Shown here one piece after another: positions 26,287-35,807 of a stretch of 40,981 nucleotides of DNA. Origin of the DNA: an uncultured Synechococcus sp. GTDB taxonomy: Bacteria; Cyanobacteriota; Cyanobacteriia; Phormidesmidales; Phormidesmidaceae. The position numbers and the translations under genes are program-made. The notes beneath the pieces are model-generated. The model had not been told where the DNA came from, did no database searches, and worked only from the letters and a program-made list of their open reading frames with translations. The DNA lies in assembly GCA_937911865.1 (NCBI GenBank), contig CALDSK010000108.1:1-40981 (forward strand), written 5' to 3'. How positions within the stretch are numbered: the first letter of the stretch is position 1; every line of letters starts with the position of its first letter.

Positions 26287-27015
26287 GTGCGAAAAGTTGT
26301 AATTGCTGGTAATTGGAAAATGCATAAAACTCAGGCCGCCGCCGTAGAGTTTGTGCAGCAGTTGATACCTCAAATCGAGGGGGTTCCTGACGACAGAGAA
26401 CTCGTGCTCTGCGCACCTTTTACTAGCCTTGGCTCATTGATAGACAAGCTTCAAGGTAGTCGCATTCGAGTGGGCGCGCAGAATATTCACTGGGAAAAAG
26501 AAGGCGCTTACACAGGCGAAATTTCAGGCTCTATGCTTAAAGAAATCGGCGTGCGCTACGTCGTGGTAGGGCACAGTGAACGTCGACAGTACTTTGGAGA
26601 AACCGACGAAACCGTTAATGCCAGACTCAAGGCCGCTCAGCTAATAGGGATTACGCCTATTCTGTGCGTGGGCGAAACTAAGCAGCAGCGAGACGCCAAC
26701 GAAACAGAAGCTGTTATCACCAGCCAAGTCACCAGAGCACTGGCCGATGTTAATCAATACAACTTAGTCATTGCCTACGAACCGATCTGGGCAATTGGGA
26801 CTGGCGACACCTGCGCAGCGGACGAGGCTAACCGAGTAATCGGTCATATTCGAAGCCTGCTTAGCAACAAAGAAGTCTCTATTCAGTACGGTGGCTCAGT
26901 GAAACCAGCCAATGTGGATGAAATTATGTCGCAAAGCGAAATTGACGGTGCGCTTGTGGGCGGTGCTAGCCTGGAGCCCAATAGCTTTGCGGCCCTCGCA
27001 GGGTACAAAGCCTGA
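26287..27015 (+). CDS. tpiA: triosephosphate isomerase
   Basis: 242 residues. It interconverts dihydroxyacetone phosphate and glyceraldehyde-3-phosphate in the Calvin cycle and glycolysis. Active site residues: Asn9 and Lys11 (AGNWKMHK), His in VVGHSERR, Glu in [11 protein letters not shown] and the phosphate loops GSV (YGGSVKP) and GGASL. The GTG at 26287, preceded by AAGAGA, gives the standard TIM N-terminus. An in-frame start at 26230 would add 19 residues unlike the family. It follows pnp by 119 bp. Confidence 0.96.
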   Translation: MRKVVIAGNWKMHKTQAAAVEFVQQLIPQIEGVPDDRELVLCAPFTSLGSLIDKLQGSRIRVGAQNIHWEKEGAYTGEISGSMLKEIGVRYVVVGHSERRQYFGETDETVNARLKAAQLIGITPILCVGETKQQRDANETEAVITSQVTRALADVNQYNLVIAYEPIWAIGTGDTCAADEANRVIGHIRSLLSNKEVSIQYGGSVKPANVDEIMSQSEIDGALVGGASLEPNSFAALAGYKA

Positions 27016-27068
27016 TCAGCGAACGATAGATAATATCTAATAGATACTCTTCTTCAAGCGCAGCGCTT

Positions 27069-28817
27069 CTAAGGGTCAGGCTCTGTTGGCATCACGTCCA
27101 ATCCAGCGTCCTGGTCTGCATGGCTGTCTACAGCCTTTGGACTCACCGTGTTGTAGTGCCCGTTGACATAGGTTCGGTTTCGGCCATGCTGCTTGGCATG
27201 ATAAAGCGCCAGGTCAGATGCTTGCACCAGCATCTGAGCTGTATTTTGATGTCCTGGAATAATCGTAGAAACGCCCATGGTCACGGTAACGTAAGGCTCT
27301 TCATTGTCAGGCGCATGATCGATTTGCAAGGCTCTGATACTGTCGTGAATTTTTTGAGCGATCCGCCAAGCACCGTGAGTATCGGTATTGGGCAAAATGA
27401 TGGCGAACTCTTCTCCGCCGTAGCGAGCGACTAAGTCAGCCGGTCGCTGAGGCCCGTTAAGTAAAGCTCTAGCGACTCGAATCAAACAGCGATCGCCTGC
27501 CGGGTGTCCGAACGTATCGTTGTAGCGTTTAAAGTGGTCAAGGTCGCACAAAATAAGGGAGAGCGGCTGCCGGTCTCTAGCCAACCGCTGCCATTCATCG
27601 GCTAGGTGCTCATCAAATCGGCGACGGTTGGCCAAAGACGTTAAACCGTCGGAGAGTGCCAGCTTTTGTAGTTCTTGATTTGCCTGGGCGATCGCCTGAT
27701 ACTGCTGACTTTTCTGAATTGCCAGCGCTAGCTCAGCCGTAATGCTATGAACTGCCAAGACAGCCTCTTGGGTCCAGACCTCCCGATCGGGCAACGAGAG
27801 CGCCATAACCCCCCAGTAATCATGCGCGGTTGCTTGAGCACCAGAGCCATCGCCAGCAGCGATCGAGACGCTGTGAGCCTGATGACGTACAGGAACTAGT
27901 AGCCAATTTCCTGACCAACGCGACAGCCACTGACGACGTTCACCAGCAGCCGGATCGCTAGCAGACAAGTCGTTAGCCGTCACTTTATTAGCAGCCCGTT
28001 TATCAGCGGCCCGGGCGCTAGCCAGCTCAGCCGTACTTTGCGTAGCCTCAGCACTCGGCGCGGCTTCTAGGTTGGGAATAGGCATCGCGGCATTCATCGG
28101 TGGCTGCGATGGCGAAATGCACAGCGTTTTGCCTTCGCGTAGCTGCTGCAGCATATTCGGAAACTCGCTATGCGGCAGGTAAACGGAAGACTGCCAGGCT
28201 AAACGCTGATCTTGGCAATAGCGAACGACCTGCTGACAGCTTTGATGCGTTTCATCAAAGCGCAACAAGCTGACCTGTCTGGCATTGAACAACGCAGCCG
28301 TCTCAACGACCGTAGTCCCTACGATAGTAGAAAAACTGAGAGTTCTGCGCAGCTTTCGTTCGACAGACTGTAGGCGCTGCTGCTGACGAATGTACTGCTT
28401 CAGCTGATTGATCTGCCCTTCCTCCTTTGAGACAGTCCCTGACAGACTAAGCGGATCCAAGTTGGCTTCGATAGCTGTTGTGATAGAGGGAAGAAAAGGG
28501 CGGCTGTTTGCTGCCTTAGCACGGCTTGCCGGATGAGCTGCCGGATGAGTTACCCAATGATGTGGCTGATGATTTGCTCGATGATTTGACTGAGCGCTCG
28601 TCCGATGGTTCAAAACGCTGTTGTGACCAGACGACCAGCCAGAAACACAGATCTGGCCTTCAGCTTTGCTGGGCGTACCTGAGAGCTTAACCAAACGCTG
28701 CTTATCGGCATCTTCTATGGGCTGAGGTGTGCTGGGCATTGCGGAGCCAACCACTCGCGAGCCAGCTCCAGAAGGCGCTGTAAAAGAGCGTGGAACGTGA
28801 AAGAAGCGTTTTAGCAT
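27069..28817 (-). CDS. GAF-GGDEF diguanylate cyclase
   Basis: About 582 residues. It makes cyclic di-GMP from two GTP. Residues 1-~150 are a variable tail. A coiled coil then leads into a GAF-like sensor (about 165-370), interrupted near its middle by an Ala-rich insertion. The C-terminal GGDEF domain (about 395-560) has DGLTSLANRRRFDE, the active site GGEEF preceded by RYLVA-like context, and an inhibitory I-site RPAD five residues before it, so both catalysis and product inhibition look intact. No membrane segment, so it is cytosolic. The ATG at 28817 with GAAAGG upstream is preferred to one ten codons earlier. The GAF lacks an obvious bilin cysteine motif; its ligand is unknown. Stop codons of this gene and tpiA face each other. 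Confidence 0.9.
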   Translation of the reverse strand: MLKRFFHVPRSFTAPSGAGSRVVGSAMPSTPQPIEDADKQRLVKLSGTPSKAEGQICVSGWSSGHNSVLNHRTSAQSNHRANHQPHHWVTHPAAHPASRAKAANSRPFLPSITTAIEANLDPLSLSGTVSKEEGQINQLKQYIRQQQRLQSVERKLRRTLSFSTIVGTTVVETAALFNARQVSLLRFDETHQSCQQVVRYCQDQRLAWQSSVYLPHSEFPNMLQQLREGKTLCISPSQPPMNAAMPIPNLEAAPSAEATQSTAELASARAADKRAANKVTANDLSASDPAAGERRQWLSRWSGNWLLVPVRHQAHSVSIAAGDGSGAQATAHDYWGVMALSLPDREVWTQEAVLAVHSITAELALAIQKSQQYQAIAQANQELQKLALSDGLTSLANRRRFDEHLADEWQRLARDRQPLSLILCDLDHFKRYNDTFGHPAGDRCLIRVARALLNGPQRPADLVARYGGEEFAIILPNTDTHGAWRIAQKIHDSIRALQIDHAPDNEEPYVTVTMGVSTIIPGHQNTAQMLVQASDLALYHAKQHGRNRTYVNGHYNTVSPKAVDSHADQDAGLDVMPTEPDP

Positions 28818-29178
28818 ATCGAACCTTTCGCTTAGGCGAGGCAGCATTGCCGTGACATGAATTCATGAATAAAACAGACTCTACACACCACACTTGAGCG
28901 TAATCCCCCGATAGCAAAGGCCGGCCATGTGAAGGTCATTCAGTGGATACTCAGGAGTTGTGATATCTTATCGCGCTCGGTATCGAGGCAGATCCGTGTA
29001 TACCCTGATACCTTCTATAAATCTCATATGCTTAGGTTCACAGCAGATAGGCGTATCATTTGCTACTTGAGTCGGTTTTGATAGATCGCGCAAGCTGTAA
29101 ATCGCACCCTTTTTAGACCTCTATCTTTCGATCATCTACTGGCTATAACAAGATAGCTGAGTATTCTTGACTAGCGAC
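28818..29178. other. intergenic region, nothing recognised
   Basis: This 361-bp gap between the exported TPR gene and the diguanylate cyclase gene (both -) should hold the cyclase promoter. I see no RNA gene, no long inverted repeat and no small coding frame with a ribosome site. Confidence 0.5.
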
Positions 29179-30054
29179 TCATAGCGTTAAGAAATGTTCA
29201 AGGGCTTCTACCATTTTGGGTGGCCAGCGTCTAACGTTCTGCACCCAGTTCAAATCTTTGTAGCGAGTATCTAAGCCAACTACGGCCACCCAATTACTCT
29301 CGGCTTCGCCCTGCTGGCCAGATTCCCACAGCACAGCGGTGAGCGCAGCGCGCATGTCGGCAAAGCTTGGGTACTTACGCACCAGGCTTTTCATAATTTG
29401 CAGCGCTTTTTGCTGCTCTCCGGTTTGATACAGCGCCAGTGCGTAGTTGCCGTAGGCCAAAGAAAAGCTAGGCTGAAGTGTGATCGCCGCCTGATAGTCA
29501 GCGATCGCCAGCTCCCATTCGTTTAATCCAGCCTCCGCATTTCCACGGTTGTTGTAAGCAGCTGGATCGTCTGGGTCTATCTGTAAAACTCGGTTGTAAT
29601 CTTCAATCGCACTTTCCCACTGGCCCATCGCTTCCCAAACGGCCCCACGATTGAGATACGGGTCCGGCTCGGCAGGCGCTAGGTCAATGGCCTTTGTATA
29701 GTCAGCCATCGCACCGTCTAAATTATTCTGACGCACACGTACGTTTCCGCGATTGCTCCATACGGCGGCTTCGTTAGGCAGCTTGGTGATTAGCTGTGAC
29801 CATTTATCTTCAGCGTCATCAAACCGACCTGCCTGCGTGGCTGCAAACGCAGCCTTTCGCAGGTTACCGATTTGGCTCCAGTCTTGCTGGTTGGCGTAGT
29901 CTGTTAGCTTTGATAGACCGAGCGGACCATCAGCAAAACTAGGTTGCACCCCTGCCGTGACACTACCTAGCAGTAGCAGGCAACAGAGTACTGTCGTCAG
30001 CGAACGGCTTAGAACTTTTTGAATGATGACTTTTGAAGGCACAGATGAAGACAC
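29179..30054 (-). CDS. exported TPR protein
   Basis: 291 residues. A signal peptide (hydrophobic about 18-36, likely cleavage after SFA near 41) sends it to the periplasm or thylakoid lumen. Four to five TPR units (about 65-235) include AVWSNRGNVRVRQNNLDGAM, PYLNRGAVWEAMGQWESAIE and AYNNRGNAEAGLNEWELAIA. A conserved-looking C-terminal end (RRWPPKMVEALEHFL) follows. Similar proteins with this tail occur in cyanobacteria and, as I recall, chloroplasts, which would fit a lumenal role; this is inference. It lies 96 bp behind ruvB on the same strand and may be co-transcribed with it. Confidence 0.85.
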   Translation of the reverse strand: MSSSVPSKVIIQKVLSRSLTTVLCCLLLLGSVTAGVQPSFADGPLGLSKLTDYANQQDWSQIGNLRKAAFAATQAGRFDDAEDKWSQLITKLPNEAAVWSNRGNVRVRQNNLDGAMADYTKAIDLAPAEPDPYLNRGAVWEAMGQWESAIEDYNRVLQIDPDDPAAYNNRGNAEAGLNEWELAIADYQAAITLQPSFSLAYGNYALALYQTGEQQKALQIMKSLVRKYPSFADMRAALTAVLWESGQQGEAESNWVAVVGLDTRYKDLNWVQNVRRWPPKMVEALEHFLTL

Positions 30055-30150
30055 GAAGCTGGCGGATAGTGGGCTCTCCTACAGCATAGCCTTATTACGT
30101 GATGTCATCGGCTTAGGCATGGCATCGGCTTACGCGGTGTCATCTGGGCG

Positions 30151-31437
30151 TCAGCTATCGCCGGGCGTCGGGGTTATTAAGTTGAACAGCGGCGCATCGT
30201 TCAAAAACAAATGATTGCGGGGAACTTCGTAGCCCAAATGACGGCAGGCAGCTGGCGTAACCACTCGACCTCTGGGCGTTCGTTGCAGATAACCAATTTG
30301 CAGCAGATAGGGTTCGTAGACTTCTTCAATCGTTTGAGGGTCTTCGCCAGTTGAGGCGGCCATGGTATCTAGGCCGACCGGGCCACCGTTAAAGTTTTCG
30401 ATCATCAGTGTGAGCAGTCGGCGGTCGGTCCAGTCCAGTCCGCATGGCTCAACGTTGAACAGTTCTAGGGCTTCGGCGGCGATCGCATTACTAATCGGAC
30501 CGAGCTTTATCACCAGCACATAGTCTCGCACTCGCTTGAGCAACCGGTTCGCAATTCGCGGCGTGCCCCGAGAGCGACGGGCAATTTCTTCTGCACCCTC
30601 TGGCAGAACGTCAGTTTTGAGCACGTCTGCGGTGCGCAGCACAATTTGAGTCAGCTCATCGACCTCGTAAAATCGCAGCCGCTGAATCAGGCCAAAGCGA
30701 TCGCGCAATGGAGAGGCCAAAGAACCGACCTTCGTCGTCGCACCGACCAGCGTAAACGGCTGCAAAGGAATACTTCGAGTGCGCGCACTTTGGCCTTTGC
30801 CAATGGTGATATCTAACCGAGCATCTTCCATCGCCGGATACAATATTTCTTCAGTCACCCGAGAAAGCCGGTGAATTTCATCAATAAACAACACGTCGCC
30901 CGCCTTCAGATTCACCAGTAGCCCTGCAATATCGCGCGGCCGCTCTAGGGCTGGTGCCGTCGTAATTTTACAGTCCACTTCCATTTCCTGCGCCAAAATC
31001 AGCGCCATGGTGGTCTTTCCTAAGCCTGGCGGGCCGTATAGCAATAAATGATCTAGCGGTTCCTGCCGAGACTTTGCGGCCTGAATGGCAATTCGCAGGA
31101 CCTCTTTGAGCGCTTTTTGACCGATGTAGTCATCAATCGCTTCCGGGCGAATACCCTCTTCGTGGCGCGCGAGCTCTGTAGGTTTAGCTTCCCCCTTGAG
31201 TAAGTCTGTTTTCGCAGGGCCGCTGGCGGTGTCCGGATGTGTATTGCTAACTTGCTCATGGTTAGCTTGAGAAAGCTGACTAGGCCGCGCAAATTTTGAG
31301 GGCGTTTCAATCCCGCTGGCTAGCGACTGACTCAACGGCAGCACCGATTCTTTCGGTAAAGCGTCCTCAGCCGCCTGAGCCTTTTTTTTCTTCTTAGCGC
31401 CGTCACCTGAAGATTGTTTAGAAGAGATAATCGCCAT
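30151..31437 (-). CDS. ruvB: Holliday junction branch migration helicase RuvB
   Basis: 428 residues. RuvB hexamers drive branch migration with RuvA. AAA+ motifs: Walker A GPPGLGKT (135-142), Walker B LFIDEIHR (183-190), sensor 1 in [20 protein letters not shown], arginine finger and sensor 2 region ([19 protein letters not shown]), and a C-terminal winged helix with [26 protein letters not shown] split over the junction-binding loop. The N-terminal ~90 residues are an extra Lys/Ala/Ser-rich tail not found in the ~340-residue enzymes; a long variable N-terminus is common in cyanobacterial RuvB. ruvA is not in the window. Confidence 0.96.
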   Translation of the reverse strand: MAIISSKQSSGDGAKKKKKAQAAEDALPKESVLPLSQSLASGIETPSKFARPSQLSQANHEQVSNTHPDTASGPAKTDLLKGEAKPTELARHEEGIRPEAIDDYIGQKALKEVLRIAIQAAKSRQEPLDHLLLYGPPGLGKTTMALILAQEMEVDCKITTAPALERPRDIAGLLVNLKAGDVLFIDEIHRLSRVTEEILYPAMEDARLDITIGKGQSARTRSIPLQPFTLVGATTKVGSLASPLRDRFGLIQRLRFYEVDELTQIVLRTADVLKTDVLPEGAEEIARRSRGTPRIANRLLKRVRDYVLVIKLGPISNAIAAEALELFNVEPCGLDWTDRRLLTLMIENFNGGPVGLDTMAASTGEDPQTIEEVYEPYLLQIGYLQRTPRGRVVTPAACRHLGYEVPRNHLFLNDAPLFNLITPTPGDS

Positions 31438-31509
31438 GAGCTAGCGCCGCAGAATATCGACAGAATTTCAGACAACCGTACCAGACAAATGTACTATAGC
31501 AGCCCAGCT

Positions 31510-32460
31510 CTAAGCTTTGGGCATTACGCCCGCTGAGCGAAACACATCTTTGATAGTCGGATAGTTATCTTCTAGGCCAAAGCTAGAAGGGGTGACCGGA
31601 TCTTGATAGGTGAAGTGACGATAGTCCATGCAAAAGCGGTCCCAGTCGGCCATGCGAATATTGAACACTTTGATAATGGTATTCGCTAGACCGAAAGATA
31701 GGGGAATTTGAAAATAGACGCGTTTGCCCAGGTAGTGGCTGATCTCTTTGACGACTTCATCGGCGGTTTTGGCAGGGTTGCCAATCACAATTTCTCTGGC
31801 GTCTCCTTCAGCCGGTGGATGATCGACGAGGTGCCGTACGACTTCAGCAATATCTTTGGCATGAATAAAATGGAAGCTGCCGTCGGCTTTTAGAAAGCGA
31901 ATCAGCCCGATATAGCTAGCGACTTCACTCAGGCCGCCTGCGATGTGAGAGTAGGGCTTGGTATCGCTGCCGCCGAAGACAAGCGTAGGGAATACGGTGG
32001 TGATTTTGGGTGCGATCGCCAGCTCACTCAGCTTTTCATGGCAAATATATTTAGTGCGCACATAGTCCGTCCCAATCTCGCCCGCCTCTTTTAGCGGCGT
32101 ATTGTCTCTATCTAGAATGCTTGCCGTTGAGAAATAAATCACCTGCTGACAACGCTCTGGATCGAGCAAGTTCATTATCTCCAAGGTTTTTTCTACGTTA
32201 ATCTCGTAGCTTTCTTGGGGGTCTCCCCACGAGGTGGCTACCAAAATCGCTGTATCCATCGACTTGAGCAAATCGGCGAACTGAGCGACGTCACGCATAT
32301 CGCCTTGCAGCACATGGATACCCTCACGGCTATCGACCGGCACCTTTAGCTTAGCTGGGTTTCTCATCATCAAAAACAGCTCATGATCCGTATTCTCGAT
32401 GAGGGTTTCGACCAGGTAATGGCCAATGCAGCCACTCGCGCCCGTGATGAAGATACGCAT
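31510..32460 (-). CDS. NAD(P)-binding SDR-family protein, epimerase-like
   Basis: 316 residues. Rossmann motif TGASGCIGHY (7-16), then LQGDMRDVAQFADLL and a FSTAS strand. The extended-SDR active-site Tyr/Lys pair appears as DYVRTKYICHE. The C-terminal substrate domain carries RFLKADGSFHFIHAKDIAEV. It could be an active oxidoreductase or epimerase but the substrate is not evident. No membrane helix. It lies 72 bp upstream of ruvB on the same strand and 225 bp downstream of the coiled-coil gene; the gap holds the dispersed repeat. Confidence 0.82.
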   Translation of the reverse strand: MRIFITGASGCIGHYLVETLIENTDHELFLMMRNPAKLKVPVDSREGIHVLQGDMRDVAQFADLLKSMDTAILVATSWGDPQESYEINVEKTLEIMNLLDPERCQQVIYFSTASILDRDNTPLKEAGEIGTDYVRTKYICHEKLSELAIAPKITTVFPTLVFGGSDTKPYSHIAGGLSEVASYIGLIRFLKADGSFHFIHAKDIAEVVRHLVDHPPAEGDAREIVIGNPAKTADEVVKEISHYLGKRVYFQIPLSFGLANTIIKVFNIRMADWDRFCMDYRHFTYQDPVTPSSFGLEDNYPTIKDVFRSAGVMPKA

Positions 32461-32551
32461 GAGTTTTTTTGAGACAAAGACTTGACCATTCTGACACTGA
32501 AAAGCCCAAGGCAGCGATCTACCCTGGGCCAGTTGAATAAGCGAGAGACTA

Positions 32552-32661
32552 TAGCATTGGTCACTTGGCTAAGGGATAGGTCTCTAGCTGAAAGCCCTAT
32601 GCAGCAACGGGCCAAGCGACTCGCGTTCCTCGCAGGCGCAGCCTTCTCTACGAGCATGCAT
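32552..32661. repeat. second copy of the dispersed repeat
   Basis: 32552-32612 aligns base for base, without gaps, to 20295-20355, with shared blocks TAGCAT, GCTGAAA, TATG and AGCAACGGGC. Similarity continues as CGACT and, after a longer inner segment rich in CGC/GCG, ends in GCATGCATCC versus AATGCATCC. Unlike the first copy it lacks a good right-hand inverted repeat. It lies between the SDR gene and the coiled-coil gene. Confidence 0.6.
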
Positions 32662-32685
32662 CCGACAAACGCTATCAATCAAGCG

Positions 32686-33036
32686 CTAAGCACTTTCAGC
32701 ATCCGTGCTGTTTGGAGCGAATCTTTGCAGCAATGCTTTAATTTCCGCCTGCTGAGCGTCGAATCTAGCTTGTGCTTTCATCCGGTCTTCTCTCGCTTCA
32801 GCTAAAAGCATCCGAAAACGATCACCGTTTTCTGCAATCCGCTGCGAGTTTTCTGTAATCCGCTGCGAGTTTTCCAGGATGACTTGTGAGTTTTCCTGCA
32901 CAGTTTCCTGCAAAACCACAGAGCTTCGACCGAGGGGTCCAATGACGTCTGAGATCAGCGTGCCAAGCATCTGCTTCATACTGGCAATATCTTGGCTGTT
33001 CTGCGCAACTAGAGCCTGTAGATCTTCGTTTGTCAT
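32686..33036 (-). CDS. small coiled-coil protein
   Basis: 116 residues, nearly all predicted helix. MTNEDLQALVAQNSQDIASM leads into a repeat of seven-residue units (ENSQVIL, ENSQRIT, ENSQRIA, ENGDRFR at about 49-76), the heptad pattern of a coiled coil, then a Gln/Ala-rich tail. No signal peptide. Similar short coiled-coil proteins beginning with TNEDLQA are common in cyanobacteria and of unknown function. It sits 41 bp after hemE on the same strand. Confidence 0.75.
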   Translation of the reverse strand: MTNEDLQALVAQNSQDIASMKQMLGTLISDVIGPLGRSSVVLQETVQENSQVILENSQRITENSQRIAENGDRFRMLLAEAREDRMKAQARFDAQQAEIKALLQRFAPNSTDAESA

Positions 33037-33077
33037 GGATTGTTCTTCCGACTTTCTAGCTCTATCTTACCCAGGAC

Positions 33078-34130
33078 CTATAAAAGCTCGTTTACCTGCT
33101 TACCGATCTCAAAGAAGTATGCTCCGTTCTCTTCAGGGGTGCCGGGGAGAATACCGTGGCCGAGGTTAAGAATATGACCTTTGGGACCGGCTTTTTTCAC
33201 GGTATCGATAATGCGATCGCGAATCACTTCTTTAGAGCCAAACAGCACACCAGGATCCATATTTCCTTGAACCTTCATATCAGGGCCTAGTCGGCGACGC
33301 GCGTCGGCCATATCTACCGTCCAGTCCACGCTGATAATATCGACGCCAGACTCACGCATAACCTCTAAAGAACCCGCGCTGCCGCTCACCAGCAAAATTA
33401 ACGGGGTGTCGGGATGGGTCTCTTTTACCTGACGGACAATCTGCTGCTGATAGGGCAATGCAAAGGTTCGGAAATCTTGAGGGCTCAGCTGACCTGCCCA
33501 AGAATCGAACAGCTGCACGACTTGAGCACCGCAGTCAATTTGATGACGGACGTAAATCGCAATATTATCAGCAATTTTGCTCAGTAGCGTGTGGAGCATT
33601 TTGGGCTCAGAAAACGCCATATTCTTGATAACAGAATAGGTTTTAGAGCCTTTGCCCTCTACGATATAAGCCGCTAGCGTCCAGGGCGCACCCACAAAAC
33701 CTAAGACCGTAGACTGGTTGCCGACTTCGTCTCTTAGTGCGCCCAGAATCTTGCGAATGTAGGGCATTGATTCATCAGGATTGAGCGTCGTAAGCGCATC
33801 AATTTGAGCCTGAGAACGAATGGGCTCTTCAATAACAGGCCCCTTACCTTCTGCGACATCCATCGCGACACCCATACCTGGCAAGGGCGTCACAATATCA
33901 GAGAAAAGAATCACACCGTCAGGCTTGAAAGCCTTCCAGGGCTGCAAAGAGACTTCAATCGCGACTTCTGGAATTTCAGACCTATCTCGGAAGGAAGGAT
34001 ACTTTTCTCTGAGGTCGCGGTAGGCCTTCATATATCGGCCTGCCTGTCGCATCATCCATACCGGTGGCCGCTCAACCGATTCGCCTTTGGCGGCGCGTAA
34101 CAATAAAGGAGTTTGGCTGGATTCGGTCAT
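33078..34130 (-). CDS. hemE: uroporphyrinogen decarboxylase
   Basis: 350 residues. It removes four carboxyl groups from uroporphyrinogen III to give coproporphyrinogen III, the branch point enzyme towards heme, chlorophyll and bilins. Motifs: [14 protein letters not shown] near the N-terminus with the substrate-binding Arg residues, [14 protein letters not shown] with the catalytic Asp, [25 protein letters not shown] and the C-terminal [15 protein letters not shown]. All are intact. The ATG at 34130 gives the normal length; one 12 codons earlier is possible. It is divergent from cpcS. Confidence 0.97.
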   Translation of the reverse strand: MTESSQTPLLLRAAKGESVERPPVWMMRQAGRYMKAYRDLREKYPSFRDRSEIPEVAIEVSLQPWKAFKPDGVILFSDIVTPLPGMGVAMDVAEGKGPVIEEPIRSQAQIDALTTLNPDESMPYIRKILGALRDEVGNQSTVLGFVGAPWTLAAYIVEGKGSKTYSVIKNMAFSEPKMLHTLLSKIADNIAIYVRHQIDCGAQVVQLFDSWAGQLSPQDFRTFALPYQQQIVRQVKETHPDTPLILLVSGSAGSLEVMRESGVDIISVDWTVDMADARRRLGPDMKVQGNMDPGVLFGSKEVIRDRIIDTVKKAGPKGHILNLGHGILPGTPEENGAYFFEIGKQVNELL

Positions 34131-34313
34131 GGGATGAATGCTCTTAATATCTGCTTTATTTTCCAATGGCTAGCTTATCATTCACTCACAGTCAAAACGC
34201 GCCAGAAGCCACAGACCATAGGATTTGAACCCGTTTTACCCGGTGAAAACCGTGACCGTTTATGCGTAAGATTAAAGACGGTAAAGAACTGTAGACTTAT
34301 TTTCGGTAGGCCA

Positions 34314-34850
34314 ATGGAAATTGTGAACTTTTTTGAAAAGATGGCCGGGCGATGGTTTTCGCAGCGAACGACCCATGCGCTTTCTACGCAGCAGTCCAAA
34401 GCGGGTAAATCTGATTTAGAAGTCGAGTTCTTAGCCTCGGATACGGACGATTTGAAGCAGATTTATCAAGCGCAGGGAGGTGCAGCGCCGCTGTCTCAAC
34501 CACTGTGTGGACTACGCATTCAGCAGAGCAGCACGATTGAAGGCGACAGTAAAGCCAATGTAGAAACTACGATGCTGGTGATTCTGACCCCTAAAGCGCA
34601 AGACGACGGCACCTATACGGGGACCCTGTTGCGAAGCGGCGCTACGAATAAAAGCACTTACGTCATAGAAGATGAAGTGCTCACAATTACGAACAGTTCA
34701 GAAGAAGCAAACTCGACAGAGCGACTCTGGTTTATCAATGACAATCTGCGGATGAGAACAGGCGTCACTGAGCTAAAAAGTGGCCTGAGAATTGCGTCTT
34801 TTTGTTCTGAGATTCGGATGGGCGTGAAACCACCGTCAGCAGCAAATTAA
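34314..34850 (+). CDS. cpcS: phycobiliprotein chromophore lyase, CpcS/CpeS family
   Basis: 178 residues from the ATG at 34314 (GGTAGG upstream); a longer frame to 34113 would run into hemE. CpcS-type lyases attach phycocyanobilin to Cys84-type sites of phycobiliproteins. Family marks: MEIVNFFEKMAGRWFSQRTT at the N-terminus (the W-x-S-Q-R-T-T core), LEVEFL, the beta-barrel strands, TERLWFINDNLRMRTGV and the end FCSEIRMG. The lipocalin-like ten-strand barrel is expected. The choice between CpcS, CpcU and CpeS cannot be made from one sequence. Tail-to-tail with the next gene at 14 bp, head-to-head with hemE. Confidence 0.88.
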   Translation: MEIVNFFEKMAGRWFSQRTTHALSTQQSKAGKSDLEVEFLASDTDDLKQIYQAQGGAAPLSQPLCGLRIQQSSTIEGDSKANVETTMLVILTPKAQDDGTYTGTLLRSGATNKSTYVIEDEVLTITNSSEEANSTERLWFINDNLRMRTGVTELKSGLRIASFCSEIRMGVKPPSAAN

Positions 34851-34864
34851 ACGGTTATGTAGGG

Positions 34865-35641
34865 TTATTTAGAGTAGGTTGCGATCGCCAGTGCCTTTTG
34901 CTTAGCCAGTCTTAACGTCTGAGCAGAAAAAGGTAGAGCAGGCTTAAAGGGCTGAATCGCTCTGGAGGAGGATTGTCCGATACCTGGCTCAATGCCTGCT
35001 GGTCTGCTGTTATGGAGCTGGCGCTTATGGAGCTGGCGCTGGGTCCGTAGTGCTTCAGCCGTTTCAGCTAATGCCTGGCGTGCCGCGCTGCGTACGGGCA
35101 GAGCAGGCTCAGCATCAGCAGAGTGGGACGACGATAAGGCTGAGTTCTTTACCGAGTCAGCCGCCGCCGAATTATCTGTTGAAGAGGCCTCCGGGTAGGC
35201 CGCATCTGGATAGCCAGCTAGCTCTGAAAGATTAAAGGAAATAGACGAGAGCGACTGGTGCGTACGCTGGCTGGCCTTTTGTTTAATGGGCTCCTTGATG
35301 GGCTTAGCAGGAGCAGAGGCCGACACCGACCGAACATGAGGTGCGAGCTTAGCGCCGCCGTAGTCTCGACAGACGGCTGCTTCAAAATCGTGTGTGGCAT
35401 GACGAATGGGCTGCGATCGCCGCTGCCAAAGCTCTAAAATTTGCCGCACAGAAACCGCTTTGTAACGCCCTTGATACAGCGCTTCAATCACCGCATCACG
35501 AATCCACAGCGGCCGATGCACCTCTAACCAAAGAGAAACCCACTGGCGCGCATCATGGTTACCCAGATCGAAGTGGTAGCCATCGAGTAGCGCTGCCGCC
35601 TGCTGAGCTTCGGGTGAAGTTGAGAAAGTCGTCAAAGTCAT
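34865..35641 (-). CDS. conserved cyanobacterial protein of unknown function
   Basis: 258 residues from the ATG at 35641 (GGGAG upstream). The N-terminal ~105 residues form a compact, conserved-looking part: LLDGYHFDLG, WVSLWLEVHRPLWIRDAVIE, ALYQGRYKAVSVRQILELWQ, RRSQPIRHATHDFEAAVC. I recall the ALYQGRYKA..SV.QIL pattern from other cyanobacterial hypotheticals. From ~110 on it is low-complexity (Ser/Ala/Lys) and likely disordered. No signal peptide. The conserved part is rich in Trp, Arg and helices, but no function can be assigned. Confidence 0.8.
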   Translation of the reverse strand: MTLTTFSTSPEAQQAAALLDGYHFDLGNHDARQWVSLWLEVHRPLWIRDAVIEALYQGRYKAVSVRQILELWQRRSQPIRHATHDFEAAVCRDYGGAKLAPHVRSVSASAPAKPIKEPIKQKASQRTHQSLSSISFNLSELAGYPDAAYPEASSTDNSAAADSVKNSALSSSHSADAEPALPVRSAARQALAETAEALRTQRQLHKRQLHNSRPAGIEPGIGQSSSRAIQPFKPALPFSAQTLRLAKQKALAIATYSK

Positions 35642-35807
35642 GGGTGGTGGCAACTCCCTGGAAGGGGCAAAACAGTTGGTAGCAGACAGGTTCAGTATCA
35701 CTACCATTTACCTATGCTTCATTCAATCCGTAGTACTGCGGAACCGCAAGACTTGGAGAAAAAACAATGGTACTAGGCTAGCCTAATTCAGCAATATCGA
35801 CTAAAAA

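Noticed and set aside
34190..34260. tRNA-like T-arm sequence on the - strand
   Set aside because: GGGTTCAAATCC looks like a T arm, but the stem has mismatches, and no acceptor, D arm or anticodon arm can be drawn around it.
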